From NCBI GenBank assembly GCA_903865885.1, contig CAIPLJ010000037.1:1-17499 (forward strand): 17,499 nucleotides of DNA. The letters run 5' to 3'. Below, piece after piece: positions 6,449-14,515 of the stretch. Every line of letters starts with the position of its first letter. Within the stretch, counting starts at the first letter, position 1. Origin of the DNA: an uncultured Actinomycetes bacterium. GTDB taxonomy: Bacteria > Actinomycetota > Actinomycetes > Nanopelagicales > Nanopelagicaceae. The notes under the pieces are model-generated. The model was not told where the DNA came from. It saw only the letters and a program-made list of their open reading frames with translations, and ran no database searches. The translations under genes were made by a program, and so were the position numbers.

Positions 6449-7456
6449 ATGAATCCGGCAGATATCGCATCGTGGATTAGCGATGCTCAGAAAGCTTTCT
6501 CTGCCGCATCTGACCTCGATCAACTCAAGGTCGCACGTTTAGCCCACACAGGCGACAAGGCTCCAATCTCACTTGCAAGCCGCTCACTCGGAACTCTCTC
6601 TCCAGAAGAAAAAGCGTCGGCTGGAAAACTCATTGGAGACGCAAAGGCTGCAATTGCGGAGGCACTTGCCAGCGCTACTGACAAACTTGAAGCTTCTCGC
6701 GATGCCAAGGTTCTACTCGAAGAAGTTGTTGATATTACATTGCCCGTCCAGCGTACTCACCGTGGTGGTCTGCACCCAATCTCGATTATCAAGAATGAGA
6801 TCTCTGATTTCTTTATCGAACAAGGTTATGCCGTTGAAGAAGGTCCAGAACTCGAATCCGGTTGGCTCAACTTTGATGCTCTCAATATTCCTGCCGATCA
6901 CCCAGCACGCACTATGCAAGATACATTTTTCATTGAACCTGTTGAATCCGGAGTAGTTCTCCGTACTCATACTTCACCAGTTCAAATTCGCACTATGTTG
7001 ACGCAAGAACCACCAATTTATGTCATCTGCCCTGGTCGTACATTTCGCGCCGACGAACTCGATGCAACACATAGCCCTGTATTCCATCAAGTAGAAGGAC
7101 TTGTTGTTGATAAGGGAATCACGATGGCTCACCTCAAGGGGACTCTCGACAACTTTGCGCGTCACATGTTTGGCCCCGATGTCACAACGCGTCTTCGTCC
7201 ATCCTTCTTTCCATTTACCGAACCAAGTGCCGAAGTAGATATCTTCTTCAATAATCGCTGGATCGAATGGGGCGGTTGCGGAATGGTCAATCCAAAGGTC
7301 CTCGCTACCTGCGGAATCGACACAGATGTCTATAGTGGTTTTGCATTTGGAATGGGACTTGAACGCACACTGATGGTTCGTCATGGAATCACTGATATGC
7401 ACGACATCGTGGAAGGCGACCTGCGTTTTACTCGCCAGTTCGGAGTTGGACTCTAA
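6449..7456 (+). CDS. pheS: Phenylalanine-tRNA ligase alpha subunit
   Basis: The catalytic subunit of the alpha2-beta2 enzyme that charges tRNA-Phe. The first 95 or so residues form the N-terminal coiled coil that binds tRNA. The class II core follows: THTSPVQIRTM (HTSP at 174-177), RTFRADELDATHSPVFHQ starting at Arg197 (motif 2), and FGMGLERTLMVRHG starting at Phe300 (motif 3). At 335 residues it is normal length. I chose ATG 6449 because MNPADIASWISDAQKAF matches the family N-terminus; an in-frame upstream ATG at 6365 would add 28 residues lying wholly within the methyltransferase gene. Its TAA is followed with no gap by the pheT ATG, which couples the two subunits. Confidence 0.96.
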   Translation: MNPADIASWISDAQKAFSAASDLDQLKVARLAHTGDKAPISLASRSLGTLSPEEKASAGKLIGDAKAAIAEALASATDKLEASRDAKVLLEEVVDITLPVQRTHRGGLHPISIIKNEISDFFIEQGYAVEEGPELESGWLNFDALNIPADHPARTMQDTFFIEPVESGVVLRTHTSPVQIRTMLTQEPPIYVICPGRTFRADELDATHSPVFHQVEGLVVDKGITMAHLKGTLDNFARHMFGPDVTTRLRPSFFPFTEPSAEVDIFFNNRWIEWGGCGMVNPKVLATCGIDTDVYSGFAFGMGLERTLMVRHGITDMHDIVEGDLRFTRQFGVGL

Positions 7457-9913
7457 ATGCGCGCACCTTTATCGTGGATCAAAGAGTTCGTCGATATTCC
7501 CACATCAATCACTGCTGAACAGATTTCTGATGGACTCATTCGCGTTGGATTTGAAGTGGAAGAGATCATCAAGCAAGGCGCCGATTTAACTGGCCCTCTC
7601 GTATTTGCAAAGGTTTTGAGCATTGAGGAAATCACCGAATTTAAGAAACCGATTCGATATGTGGGAATCGATTGCGGCGAAAAAACGACGCGCTATGTTA
7701 TTTGTGGTGCTACAAACTTTGCAGTGGGCGACCTCGTTGTGGCAGCACTTCCAGGTGCAGTATTGCCTGGAGATTTCGCAATCGGAGCACGCGAGACGTA
7801 TGGCAAAACCTCCAATGGCATGATCTGTTCTGCTCGCGAACTTGGTTTGGGCGAAGATCATTCAGGAATTATGACCTTTACCGAAGGCACGGTAAAGATT
7901 GGCGATGATGCAATCGCAGGCTTGATGATTAATGACGTCATCTTCGATGTAGCGGTCAATCCTGATCGTGGATACGCACTGAGTATCCGCGGAATCGCTC
8001 GTGAAGTAGCGGGTTCACTCGGTTTGAAATTCTCAGATCCCGTTGACGCTTTGCGTGAACTTACATTTGCTGAGACCGGTAAAGGCGTAACGGCAAAAAT
8101 CGCTGATAAGTCAACTGCCTCAGTCTTCTACTTGCGCACACTTTCCAAGTTCGATCCCTCAGCAACTACTCCGCTTTGGATGCGCCGTCGTATCGAAAAG
8201 ATGGGGATGCGCTCGATCTCACTGGTTGTCGATGTCACCAACTACGTAATGCTCGAATTAGGTCAGCCGCTCCACGCATTTGATAAATCAAAGATCAAAG
8301 GTGGACTCACCATTAAGCGCGCAGGTAAGGCCCAACCATTTACAACTCTCGATGGGCAAGTGCGCCAACTCGATCCCGATGACCTCATGGTCTGTGATGA
8401 TGAGCAACCACTCGCACTTGCAGGAACTATGGGTGGTGCAACCTCTGAAATTTCTGCAACAACTACAGAGATAGCCCTCGAAGCAGTGCGCTTTGATCCC
8501 ATTTGCGTTGCCAAGAATTCACGTCGCCACAAGTTGTCATCTGAAGCCTCACGACGACTCGAGCGCAGCGTTGATCCCTCGCTTGCTCAATATGCCTCTG
8601 CTCGCTTTGTGCAATTGCTGACTGAAAACAGTTCAGCGGTGCATGTTGCAACCGTTGTAGATGGGGAACCTCGTTTCTCGCCTGTCGTAAAGCTTGATCC
8701 GGCCTACATAACTCGCACACTTGGCGTTGAAGTGGCACCTGCCACGATCGCCGAGGTTCTTCGAACCATCGGGTGTGATGTCAATGAGAAGAGCTTTGAA
8801 GTAGATCCGCCTGCATGGCGTTCAGATCTGCTTACACCTGCAGATTTCACCGAAGAAGTAGCGCGCATGATTGGCTACGACAAGATTCCATCTATCTTGC
8901 CGCCTCGTCCATTGCACGCATCCCTCACTCCAACGCAGAAGCGTCGTCGTGCGATAGCGCAGATGCTGGCAAGCCGAGGGTTAGCTGAGGTTCAGACCTT
9001 CCCATTTACAAATCAAGAGACTATAGATTCGATGGGCTTTGTCGGCGAACGTGCTGCAACATATCGAATTGCAAATCCTATGTCTGAAGAATTTCCATTG
9101 ATGCGCGTGCATCTGGTTCCAGGTCTGATTGAAGTTGCACAGCGCAATATCAGCCGTGGCGCAAAAGATTTCGCTATTTTCGAGATGGGCTCAATTTTCC
9201 GAAGTTCACAAAAGTTGGTTCCATTCATCTCGCCAAATATTTCCAAGCGTCCTGACCAGAAGATCATCGATCAAATCTTTGCAAGCGTTCCGCCTCAGGC
9301 CTATCACGTTGCTGGACTCTTGGTTGGAAAAGTCGAGAATGAAGATTGGCAAGGGAAGGCTCGCGCATATACTTGGCAAGATGCAATCGCGTATGCACAA
9401 GACATCCTGCAACTCTGCAATCTTCAATGGACTGTAAAACGCTCTGACTTTGCTCCATGGCATCCTGGTCGCTGCGCAGAACTCATTGTTGATGGCAAGG
9501 CTGTCGCACATGCCGGCGAACTCCATCCGCGCATCGTTGCAAAATATGGTTTGCCTGAACGTTCAGTCGCTTTTGCCGTAGGCCTAAGTACGCTCCCAGA
9601 TTCAGGCCTTGTTCGTCCAACAACTGTTGGCACTATGCCTGCAGCGCTCCAAGATGTTGCGCTCATTGTTGACGCAGAAGTCACAGCAGCCCAAGTGGAG
9701 ACTGCACTCCGCTCTGGTGCAGGCGAGCTCCTTGAATCCATCACTCTCTTTGACCGTTACGACAAACTAGGCGATGGAAAGATTTCACTCGCTTTCTCAT
9801 TGGTATTCCGAGCACCCGATCGCACGCTGACCGGCGCAGAAGTCACCGCCATGCGCGAATCCGCAGTCGCTGCCGCTGTTAAAGCCACAGGGGCTATTCT
9901 CCGTACTGCATAA
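7457..9913 (+). CDS. pheT: Phenylalanine-tRNA ligase beta subunit
   Basis: The 818-residue partner of PheS. It begins MRAPLSWIKEFVDIP, then carries the EMAP-like tRNA-binding OB fold (about 44-155), the B3/B4 editing region that removes mischarged Tyr (including WMRRRIEKMGMRSISLVVDV and NYVMLELGQPLHAFD), the B5 domain (about 409-478), a degenerate class II core, and a C-terminal FDX-ACB anticodon-binding domain (about 725-817, starting near PAALQDVALIVD and including RYDKLGDGKISLAFSLVF). All domains are present and the length is typical. The stop codon (9911-9913) lies within the first ARG box of the downstream arg operon, so operator and coding sequence overlap. Confidence 0.97.
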   Translation: MRAPLSWIKEFVDIPTSITAEQISDGLIRVGFEVEEIIKQGADLTGPLVFAKVLSIEEITEFKKPIRYVGIDCGEKTTRYVICGATNFAVGDLVVAALPGAVLPGDFAIGARETYGKTSNGMICSARELGLGEDHSGIMTFTEGTVKIGDDAIAGLMINDVIFDVAVNPDRGYALSIRGIAREVAGSLGLKFSDPVDALRELTFAETGKGVTAKIADKSTASVFYLRTLSKFDPSATTPLWMRRRIEKMGMRSISLVVDVTNYVMLELGQPLHAFDKSKIKGGLTIKRAGKAQPFTTLDGQVRQLDPDDLMVCDDEQPLALAGTMGGATSEISATTTEIALEAVRFDPICVAKNSRRHKLSSEASRRLERSVDPSLAQYASARFVQLLTENSSAVHVATVVDGEPRFSPVVKLDPAYITRTLGVEVAPATIAEVLRTIGCDVNEKSFEVDPPAWRSDLLTPADFTEEVARMIGYDKIPSILPPRPLHASLTPTQKRRRAIAQMLASRGLAEVQTFPFTNQETIDSMGFVGERAATYRIANPMSEEFPLMRVHLVPGLIEVAQRNISRGAKDFAIFEMGSIFRSSQKLVPFISPNISKRPDQKIIDQIFASVPPQAYHVAGLLVGKVENEDWQGKARAYTWQDAIAYAQDILQLCNLQWTVKRSDFAPWHPGRCAELIVDGKAVAHAGELHPRIVAKYGLPERSVAFAVGLSTLPDSGLVRPTTVGTMPAALQDVALIVDAEVTAAQVETALRSGAGELLESITLFDRYDKLGDGKISLAFSLVFRAPDRTLTGAEVTAMRESAVAAAVKATGAILRTA

Positions 9914-9940
9914 ATATGCACTTGATTGCATAAATATGCT
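9907..9940 (+). promoter_or_regulatory. Tandem ARG boxes (ArgR operator) upstream of argC
   Basis: Two near-identical partial palindromes, TGCATAAATATGCA at 9907-9920 and TGCATAAATATGCT at 9927-9940, lie 20 bp apart centre to centre. That is about two helical turns, close to the paired spacing known for ArgR hexamer binding, and the half-site TGCAT resembles actinobacterial ARG boxes. The first covers the pheT stop codon; the second touches the predicted -10 of argC. ArgR is encoded five genes downstream, so arginine-dependent repression of the whole operon, including argR, is expected. Confidence 0.82.
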
Positions 9941-9945
9941 ATTGT
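9940..9945 (+). promoter_or_regulatory. Probable -10 element of a leaderless argC promoter
   Basis: TATTGT ends six bases before the argC ATG, with no Shine-Dalgarno sequence between, so the transcript probably starts at the ATG. It adjoins the second ARG box, so bound ArgR would block polymerase. An overlapping alternative is TATGCT at 9935-9940. No convincing -35 is seen. Confidence 0.45.
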
Positions 9946-9951
9946 TCGACC

Positions 9952-10971
9952 ATGAAAATCGGTCTCATTGGAGCTAGCGGTTATGCAGGGGGCGAACTCC
10001 TGCGTCTTCTCGCCTTGCATCCCCATTTCGAAGTAAGTGCAATTACCGCGCATTCCAATGCGGGGGAGCAGATCACATCGGTGCATCCTCAATTGCAGAG
10101 TTATGCTGGAGAGAAGTTCAGTTCATTTTCTCCTAAAGATTTCTCTACCTGCGAGCTCGTCTTCTTAGCGCTTCCACATGGAGAGTCAGCAAAGATCATT
10201 TCTCAGCTTCCAGCAACGGTGAAGATTGTGGATCTCGGCGCTGATTACAGATTGGAAGATGCGCAAGCGTGGGTTAAATATTACGGTGGGGATTATGCGG
10301 GAGCCTGGACTTACGGGCTTGCAGATATTGAGCCTTTTAGATCCTTAGTTAAGGAATCAACCAAGGTTGCTAATCCTGGATGTTATGCAACATCGATTGC
10401 GCTGGGCGCTGCTCCTGCAGCTGGTATTGCAGATTTAACTGATGTGGTTGTTGTAGCAGCTTCAGGCACAACAGGTGCAGGCAGAAGTGCGAAGATTAAT
10501 CTGATTGCAAGTGAGGTAGCAGGTTCTCTTACCTCGTATAAATTTGGGGGAGTACATCAACACACCCCAGAGATTGAACAGGCCCTGACCAAGATTTCCG
10601 GCGTTGATACAAAGATTTCATTTACACCCATTCTTGCTCCTATGCCAAGAGGAATCCTTTCTACTATTACTGCAAAGCTTGCGAAAGAGATTTCGACAGA
10701 GGCAGCGCATACGATTTACTCGGATTTCTTTGCGGATTCCCAATTTGTCACAGTCCTACCACTGGGTGTTATGCCAAAGACAGCGGCACTGACTGGCTCT
10801 AACCATGTACAGATTCAGGTTGCAGTTGATGAACACACCTCACGACTTGTTATCTCTGCTGCAATCGATAATCTTGGAAAAGGCGCTGCTGCTCAAGCTA
10901 TCCAGAATGCAAATTTGATGTGTGGCTTCGATGAAGCTGCAGGACTTAATTTCGATGGGCTCGGCGTATGA
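9952..10971 (+). CDS. argC: N-acetyl-gamma-glutamyl-phosphate reductase
   Basis: A 339-residue NADPH-dependent dehydrogenase that reduces N-acetylglutamyl phosphate to the semialdehyde, the third step of arginine synthesis. The nucleotide-binding loop GLIGASGYAGGELLRLL is at 4-20, the catalytic Cys144 lies in ANPGCYATSI, and the HQHTPEIEQ block at 202-210 holds the catalytic His. LAPMPRGIL, typical of the family, is also present. It is the first gene after the ARG boxes and the promoter gene of the run argC-J-B-D-R-H-tyrS. Its stop overlaps the argJ start as ATGA. Nothing is missing or unusual in the protein. Confidence 0.97.
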   Translation: MKIGLIGASGYAGGELLRLLALHPHFEVSAITAHSNAGEQITSVHPQLQSYAGEKFSSFSPKDFSTCELVFLALPHGESAKIISQLPATVKIVDLGADYRLEDAQAWVKYYGGDYAGAWTYGLADIEPFRSLVKESTKVANPGCYATSIALGAAPAAGIADLTDVVVVAASGTTGAGRSAKINLIASEVAGSLTSYKFGGVHQHTPEIEQALTKISGVDTKISFTPILAPMPRGILSTITAKLAKEISTEAAHTIYSDFFADSQFVTVLPLGVMPKTAALTGSNHVQIQVAVDEHTSRLVISAAIDNLGKGAAAQAIQNANLMCGFDEAAGLNFDGLGV

Positions 10972-12113
10972 GCAATTTTCCGAAAGGCTTTCGTGGCGCA
11001 GCAATAGCGGCAGGGCTGAAATCAAACGGTGCGTTGGATCTGACAATCATTGAAAATACTGGACCACTCTTTGACGCTGCAGCGGTCTACACATCAAATA
11101 AAGTTGTGGCAGCACCTGTCATCTGGTCTCGCGAAGTGACCAAGGGCAAGATTGTGCGTGCTGCTGTTCTTAACTCTGGTGGAGCAAATGCCTGCACTGG
11201 ACCTCAAGGATTTTTGGACACTCATCGCACAGCTGAGAAAGCTGGAGAACTGCTCGGAATTTCATCCGGCGAAATTGTTATCTGTTCTACTGGTCTTATT
11301 GGCGAGCTTCTTCCGATGGATAAAATCATCTCGGGAATTGAAACTATCGCCACACATTTGAATGCTGATTCACTCGATGCTGTATCCCAAGCGATCATGA
11401 CGACCGACTCTGTTCCTAAGGTAGCCCAAACCACCGTACACGGTGCAGAGTTTGCAGGAATTGCAAAGGGCGCCGGAATGCTCGCACCTGCCCTTGCAAC
11501 CATGCTCTCTGTTGTGATGACTGATGCAGTTCTTCCGGGCGATGCGCAAGAGATTTTTACTCGCGTGACAAACCGGACGTATAACCGCATCGATTCTGAT
11601 GGTTGTACCTCAACGAATGACACTGTGCTGCTCATGGGTAGTGGCGCCTCTGGCGTAACGCTCACAACAACAGAGTTTGAGTCAGCGCTGATGGATGTAT
11701 GTGGGTCACTTGCTAGCCAGTTGATTGCAGATGCTGAAGGATCAACAAAGACAGTTGCTATAACGGTGAAAGGCGCTGCAACAGAATCAGATGCTCTTGA
11801 AGTAGCGCGCGCCTGTGCTCGTAATAATCTTTTGAAGTGCGCCATCTTTGGAGCAGATCCAAATTGGGGTCGGGTATTAGCTGCCGTTGGCACAGCTGAT
11901 GCGCAGATGGATGCGCTCAACATCGATGTCATCCTGAACGGTGTTCATGTAGCGAAGCAATCAGCGCCCTTTGAGGATAAGAGTCTCGTCTCTTTTGCAG
12001 AGCGTCTCGTAAACCTTGAAATCAATCTCAACGTCGGTAACGCTTTTGCCACCGTGATGACCAATGATCTCTCTCATGATTATGTTGAAGAGAATTCGGC
12101 GTACTCCACATGA
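10968..12113 (+). CDS. argJ: Glutamate N-acetyltransferase / amino-acid acetyltransferase (ornithine acetyltransferase)
   Basis: ArgJ recycles acetyl from N-acetylornithine to glutamate, and in bifunctional forms also acetylates glutamate from acetyl-CoA. The 381-residue precursor should cut itself into two chains before Thr178 in KGAGMLAPALATMLS (167-181); Thr178 is then the nucleophile. The oxyanion-hole Thr108-Gly109 lies in CSTGLIGELLPMD. The C-terminal part has the CARNNLLKCAIFGADPNWGR block. No argA is visible here, so this may supply all N-acetylglutamate, but whether it is mono- or bifunctional cannot be read from sequence. It overlaps argC and argB by 4 bp each. Confidence 0.96.
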   Translation: MSNFPKGFRGAAIAAGLKSNGALDLTIIENTGPLFDAAAVYTSNKVVAAPVIWSREVTKGKIVRAAVLNSGGANACTGPQGFLDTHRTAEKAGELLGISSGEIVICSTGLIGELLPMDKIISGIETIATHLNADSLDAVSQAIMTTDSVPKVAQTTVHGAEFAGIAKGAGMLAPALATMLSVVMTDAVLPGDAQEIFTRVTNRTYNRIDSDGCTSTNDTVLLMGSGASGVTLTTTEFESALMDVCGSLASQLIADAEGSTKTVAITVKGAATESDALEVARACARNNLLKCAIFGADPNWGRVLAAVGTADAQMDALNIDVILNGVHVAKQSAPFEDKSLVSFAERLVNLEINLNVGNAFATVMTNDLSHDYVEENSAYST

Positions 12114-12895
12114 TTGTTATTAAATTTGGCGGTCATGCTATGACTGATGAGCATGGTGCATTTGCCAAAGCCATCGCTGACGCAATCTCAACAGGAGTTG
12201 ACCCTGTCATCGTTCATGGCGGTGGACCACAAATTGGGAGAGCACTGGAGGCTGCCGGAATAGACTCTGAATTCATTGGTGGTTTTAGAGTGACCAGTCC
12301 TGAAATCTTTGCTGTGGTCGAACATGTATTGGTAGATGAAGTAGGACCTGAAGTTGCAACGTCTCTCATCGCGCATGGCGTTGATGCAATCGCCATCTCT
12401 GGGCGCACTTCAGGAACTTTGATTGCAACACCTCTTACTTCTCTTGTTGATGGAACCCCTGCAGATCTTGGTCTCGTTGGAATAATTTCCTCTGTCAATC
12501 CACGTTCAATCACAGAATTGGTCGAGGCCGGAAAGGTTCCAGTTCTTTCACCTATTGCTTCTGACTCAAGTGGAACTATCGGATTTAACGTCAACGCAGA
12601 TTTGGCAGCTGCAGCAATTGCAGGAAAGCTCGATGCACAATGGTTGATCATCATGACCGATGTTGAAGGTATTTATCGAAATTGGCCAGATAAGGCATCG
12701 TTAATCACATCCATTGGCGCTGTAGAACTTGAGTCAATGAAATCAACTTTTGCTGAAGGAATGGCACCTAAAGTGCAGGCATGCCTGGATGCCATTTCAG
12801 CTGGAGCAAAAGCGGTAAGAATTATTGATGGAACAGATCCATCAGCACTAAAGAGCGCCCTCATGGGCGAGGGCGGAACGCTGGTGGTCGCATGA
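12110..12895 (+). CDS. argB: Acetylglutamate kinase, short form
   Basis: An amino-acid kinase that phosphorylates N-acetylglutamate, the usual control point of the acetyl-recycling pathway. Motifs are IKFGGHAM (4-11), VHGGGPQI (35-42), GGFRVTSP, FNVNADLAAAAIAGKL and the ADP-site region MTDVEGIYRNW. At 261 residues it is the size of E. coli ArgB and lacks the N-terminal kinked helix (about 25 residues) that forms the hexamer and makes the enzyme arginine-sensitive in most recycling-pathway organisms. A longer start is ruled out: a stop lies in frame at 12086-12088, just upstream. Loss of feedback inhibition is therefore likely, leaving control to ArgR or ArgJ. It overlaps both neighbours by 4 bp. 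Confidence 0.95.
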   Translation: MIVIKFGGHAMTDEHGAFAKAIADAISTGVDPVIVHGGGPQIGRALEAAGIDSEFIGGFRVTSPEIFAVVEHVLVDEVGPEVATSLIAHGVDAIAISGRTSGTLIATPLTSLVDGTPADLGLVGIISSVNPRSITELVEAGKVPVLSPIASDSSGTIGFNVNADLAAAAIAGKLDAQWLIIMTDVEGIYRNWPDKASLITSIGAVELESMKSTFAEGMAPKVQACLDAISAGAKAVRIIDGTDPSALKSALMGEGGTLVVA

Positions 12896-14049
12896 AGCGT
12901 TGGCAGAAAGTTATTCAAGACAATTACGGAACACCGTCAATTGAGCTCGTCTCAGGCAAAGGCTCTGTCGTCAAAGATGCTCAAGGGAACACTTATCTAG
13001 ATTTTCTAGCAGGTATTGCAACCAATGTTCTGGGTCACGCGCACCCTGCAGTAGTCACAGCTGTGAGCAAACAAGTTGCAACTCTCGGCCATGTCAGCAA
13101 TTTCTATGCGCACCCAAATGTTTTGGAGTTAGCAGAGAGACTTCAGAAGATGACCGGAGATAAGAGCGCACGCATCTTCTTCTGTAACTCAGGAGCTGAA
13201 GCAAATGAAGCAGCTCTTAAGCTCTCTCGCAAGACTGGAAAGTTTAAGGTCGTTGCAACACAAGAGTCATTCCACGGCCGCACCATGGGAGCACTCTCGT
13301 TGACAGGGCAGCCATCGAAACGTAACCCGTTTAAGCCGCTTATCAAAGGAATTAAGCATGTTCCATTTGGTAATTCTGCTGCGATGAAACGTGCAATCAC
13401 AAAGAAGACCGCGATGGTTATCGTCGAACCTATTATGGGAGAAGCAGGCGTCATAGTTCCTCCTTCTGATTACTTGCAGAATCTTCGAAATTACTGCGAT
13501 GCAACAGGTGCGTTACTGGTCTTTGATTGTGTACAGACTGGCATGGGTCGCACAGGAGATTGGTTCGGATATGAATACTCGGGAATTAAACCTGATGTCA
13601 TCACATTGGCGAAAGGTCTCGGGGGCGGACTTCCACTCGGAGCGATGATCGCGATGGGGCCAGCAGCCACACTCTTTGCTGCGGGTGATCACGGTTCCAC
13701 CTTTGGCGGAAATCCGATCGCAACTGCCTCAGCACTTGCCGTTATTAAAACCATTGAGAGAGAGAAAATTCTTCCTCATGTCGATGCAGTGGGCGATTTC
13801 CTGCTTGCCGAACTTGCTCTGATTCCAGGTGTCACGGAAGCGCGTGGCGCAGGGCTATTGATCGGCCTGACGCTAGATAAACCTCTTGCTAAGGCCGTCA
13901 CCAAACGGTGCCAAGAATTGGGCGCACTTATCAATGCGCCGAGTGAATCATTTATCAGAATTGCACCAGCGCTCAATGTGTCAATGAAGCAAGCCCAGAA
14001 ATTTGTTGCGATATTTGCACAGGCTGTAAAGGAGATTATCCATGTCTAG
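12892..14049 (+). CDS. argD: Acetylornithine aminotransferase
   Basis: A 385-residue class III PLP enzyme that converts N-acetylglutamate semialdehyde and glutamate to N-acetylornithine and 2-oxoglutarate. The phosphate-binding turn SGAEANEAALKLSRK starts near residue 100, VEPIMGEAGV follows, Asp212 in FDCVQTGMGRTG should bind the PLP ring nitrogen, and Lys241 in TLAKGLGGGLPLGAM forms the Schiff base. THGSTFGGNP-like residues (HGSTFGGNPIA) complete the site. Oddly, the residue after Asp212 is Cys, where the family nearly always has Glu (D-E-V-Q). It overlaps argB by 4 bp and argR by 8 bp; the Shine-Dalgarno of argR lies inside it. argF, usually next in actinobacteria, is absent. Confidence 0.96.
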   Translation: MKRWQKVIQDNYGTPSIELVSGKGSVVKDAQGNTYLDFLAGIATNVLGHAHPAVVTAVSKQVATLGHVSNFYAHPNVLELAERLQKMTGDKSARIFFCNSGAEANEAALKLSRKTGKFKVVATQESFHGRTMGALSLTGQPSKRNPFKPLIKGIKHVPFGNSAAMKRAITKKTAMVIVEPIMGEAGVIVPPSDYLQNLRNYCDATGALLVFDCVQTGMGRTGDWFGYEYSGIKPDVITLAKGLGGGLPLGAMIAMGPAATLFAAGDHGSTFGGNPIATASALAVIKTIEREKILPHVDAVGDFLLAELALIPGVTEARGAGLLIGLTLDKPLAKAVTKRCQELGALINAPSESFIRIAPALNVSMKQAQKFVAIFAQAVKEIIHV

Positions 14050-14515
14050 TGTTACCGCACGTAGAGCAAAGGCGATATCACTGATCAAGGCTGGCCTCAT
14101 ACATTCACAATCGGATTTGGTGAAGCAGTTGAAGAAGGCTGGTTTCGTAGTTACCCAAGCAACTGCAAGTCGTGATCTTGAAGAGATCGGAGCAGTCAGA
14201 GGACGTTCGAATTCGGGAGAATCAACCTACAAAATTTCCGATAGTGATGATGAATCAATATCACGCACAATGCCGGTTCCATCAGATCTCATCATCTCGG
14301 TTGAAGCCAGCGGCAATTTAGCCGTTGTTCGCACGCCACCAGGGGGAGCGCAGTTATTGGCTAGTTCACTCGACCACTCTGGAATCACTGAGATTATCGG
14401 AACTATCGCAGGCGATGACACGGTGCTCGTAGTATCGAGAAAAGCCAGCGGTGGAGCCCAACTCGCGAGAGAATTGCTTGCTTTCGGTGGATCTAAGAAA
14501 AGGGGAAAGAAGTAA
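14042..14515 (+). CDS. argR: Arginine repressor ArgR
   Basis: A 157-residue transcription factor that forms hexamers with L-arginine and binds ARG boxes. The N-terminal winged helix-turn-helix has its recognition helix in TQATASRDLEEIGAVR, with DNA-contacting Ser43 and Arg44. The C-terminal domain carries Gln104 and GTIAGDDT (120-127), whose Asp125 and Asp126 bind arginine. A strong Shine-Dalgarno (aaaggag, 14028-14034) lies seven bases before the ATG, inside argD, so it can be translated well on its own. Its likely target is the ARG-box pair before argC, giving an autoregulatory loop. The stop shares one base with the argH start (TAATG). Confidence 0.97.
   Translation: MSSVTARRAKAISLIKAGLIHSQSDLVKQLKKAGFVVTQATASRDLEEIGAVRGRSNSGESTYKISDSDDESISRTMPVPSDLIISVEASGNLAVVRTPPGGAQLLASSLDHSGITEIIGTIAGDDTVLVVSRKASGGAQLARELLAFGGSKKRGKK

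Noticed and set aside
11222..11932. 236-codon open frame on the minus strand inside argJ
   Set aside because: It is antisense to a well-conserved gene, has a low-complexity Ser/Ala/Val-rich product typical of shadow frames, and no start signals.
12214..12654. 146-codon minus-strand frame inside argB
   Set aside because: Antisense shadow of a conserved kinase gene; no family resemblance.
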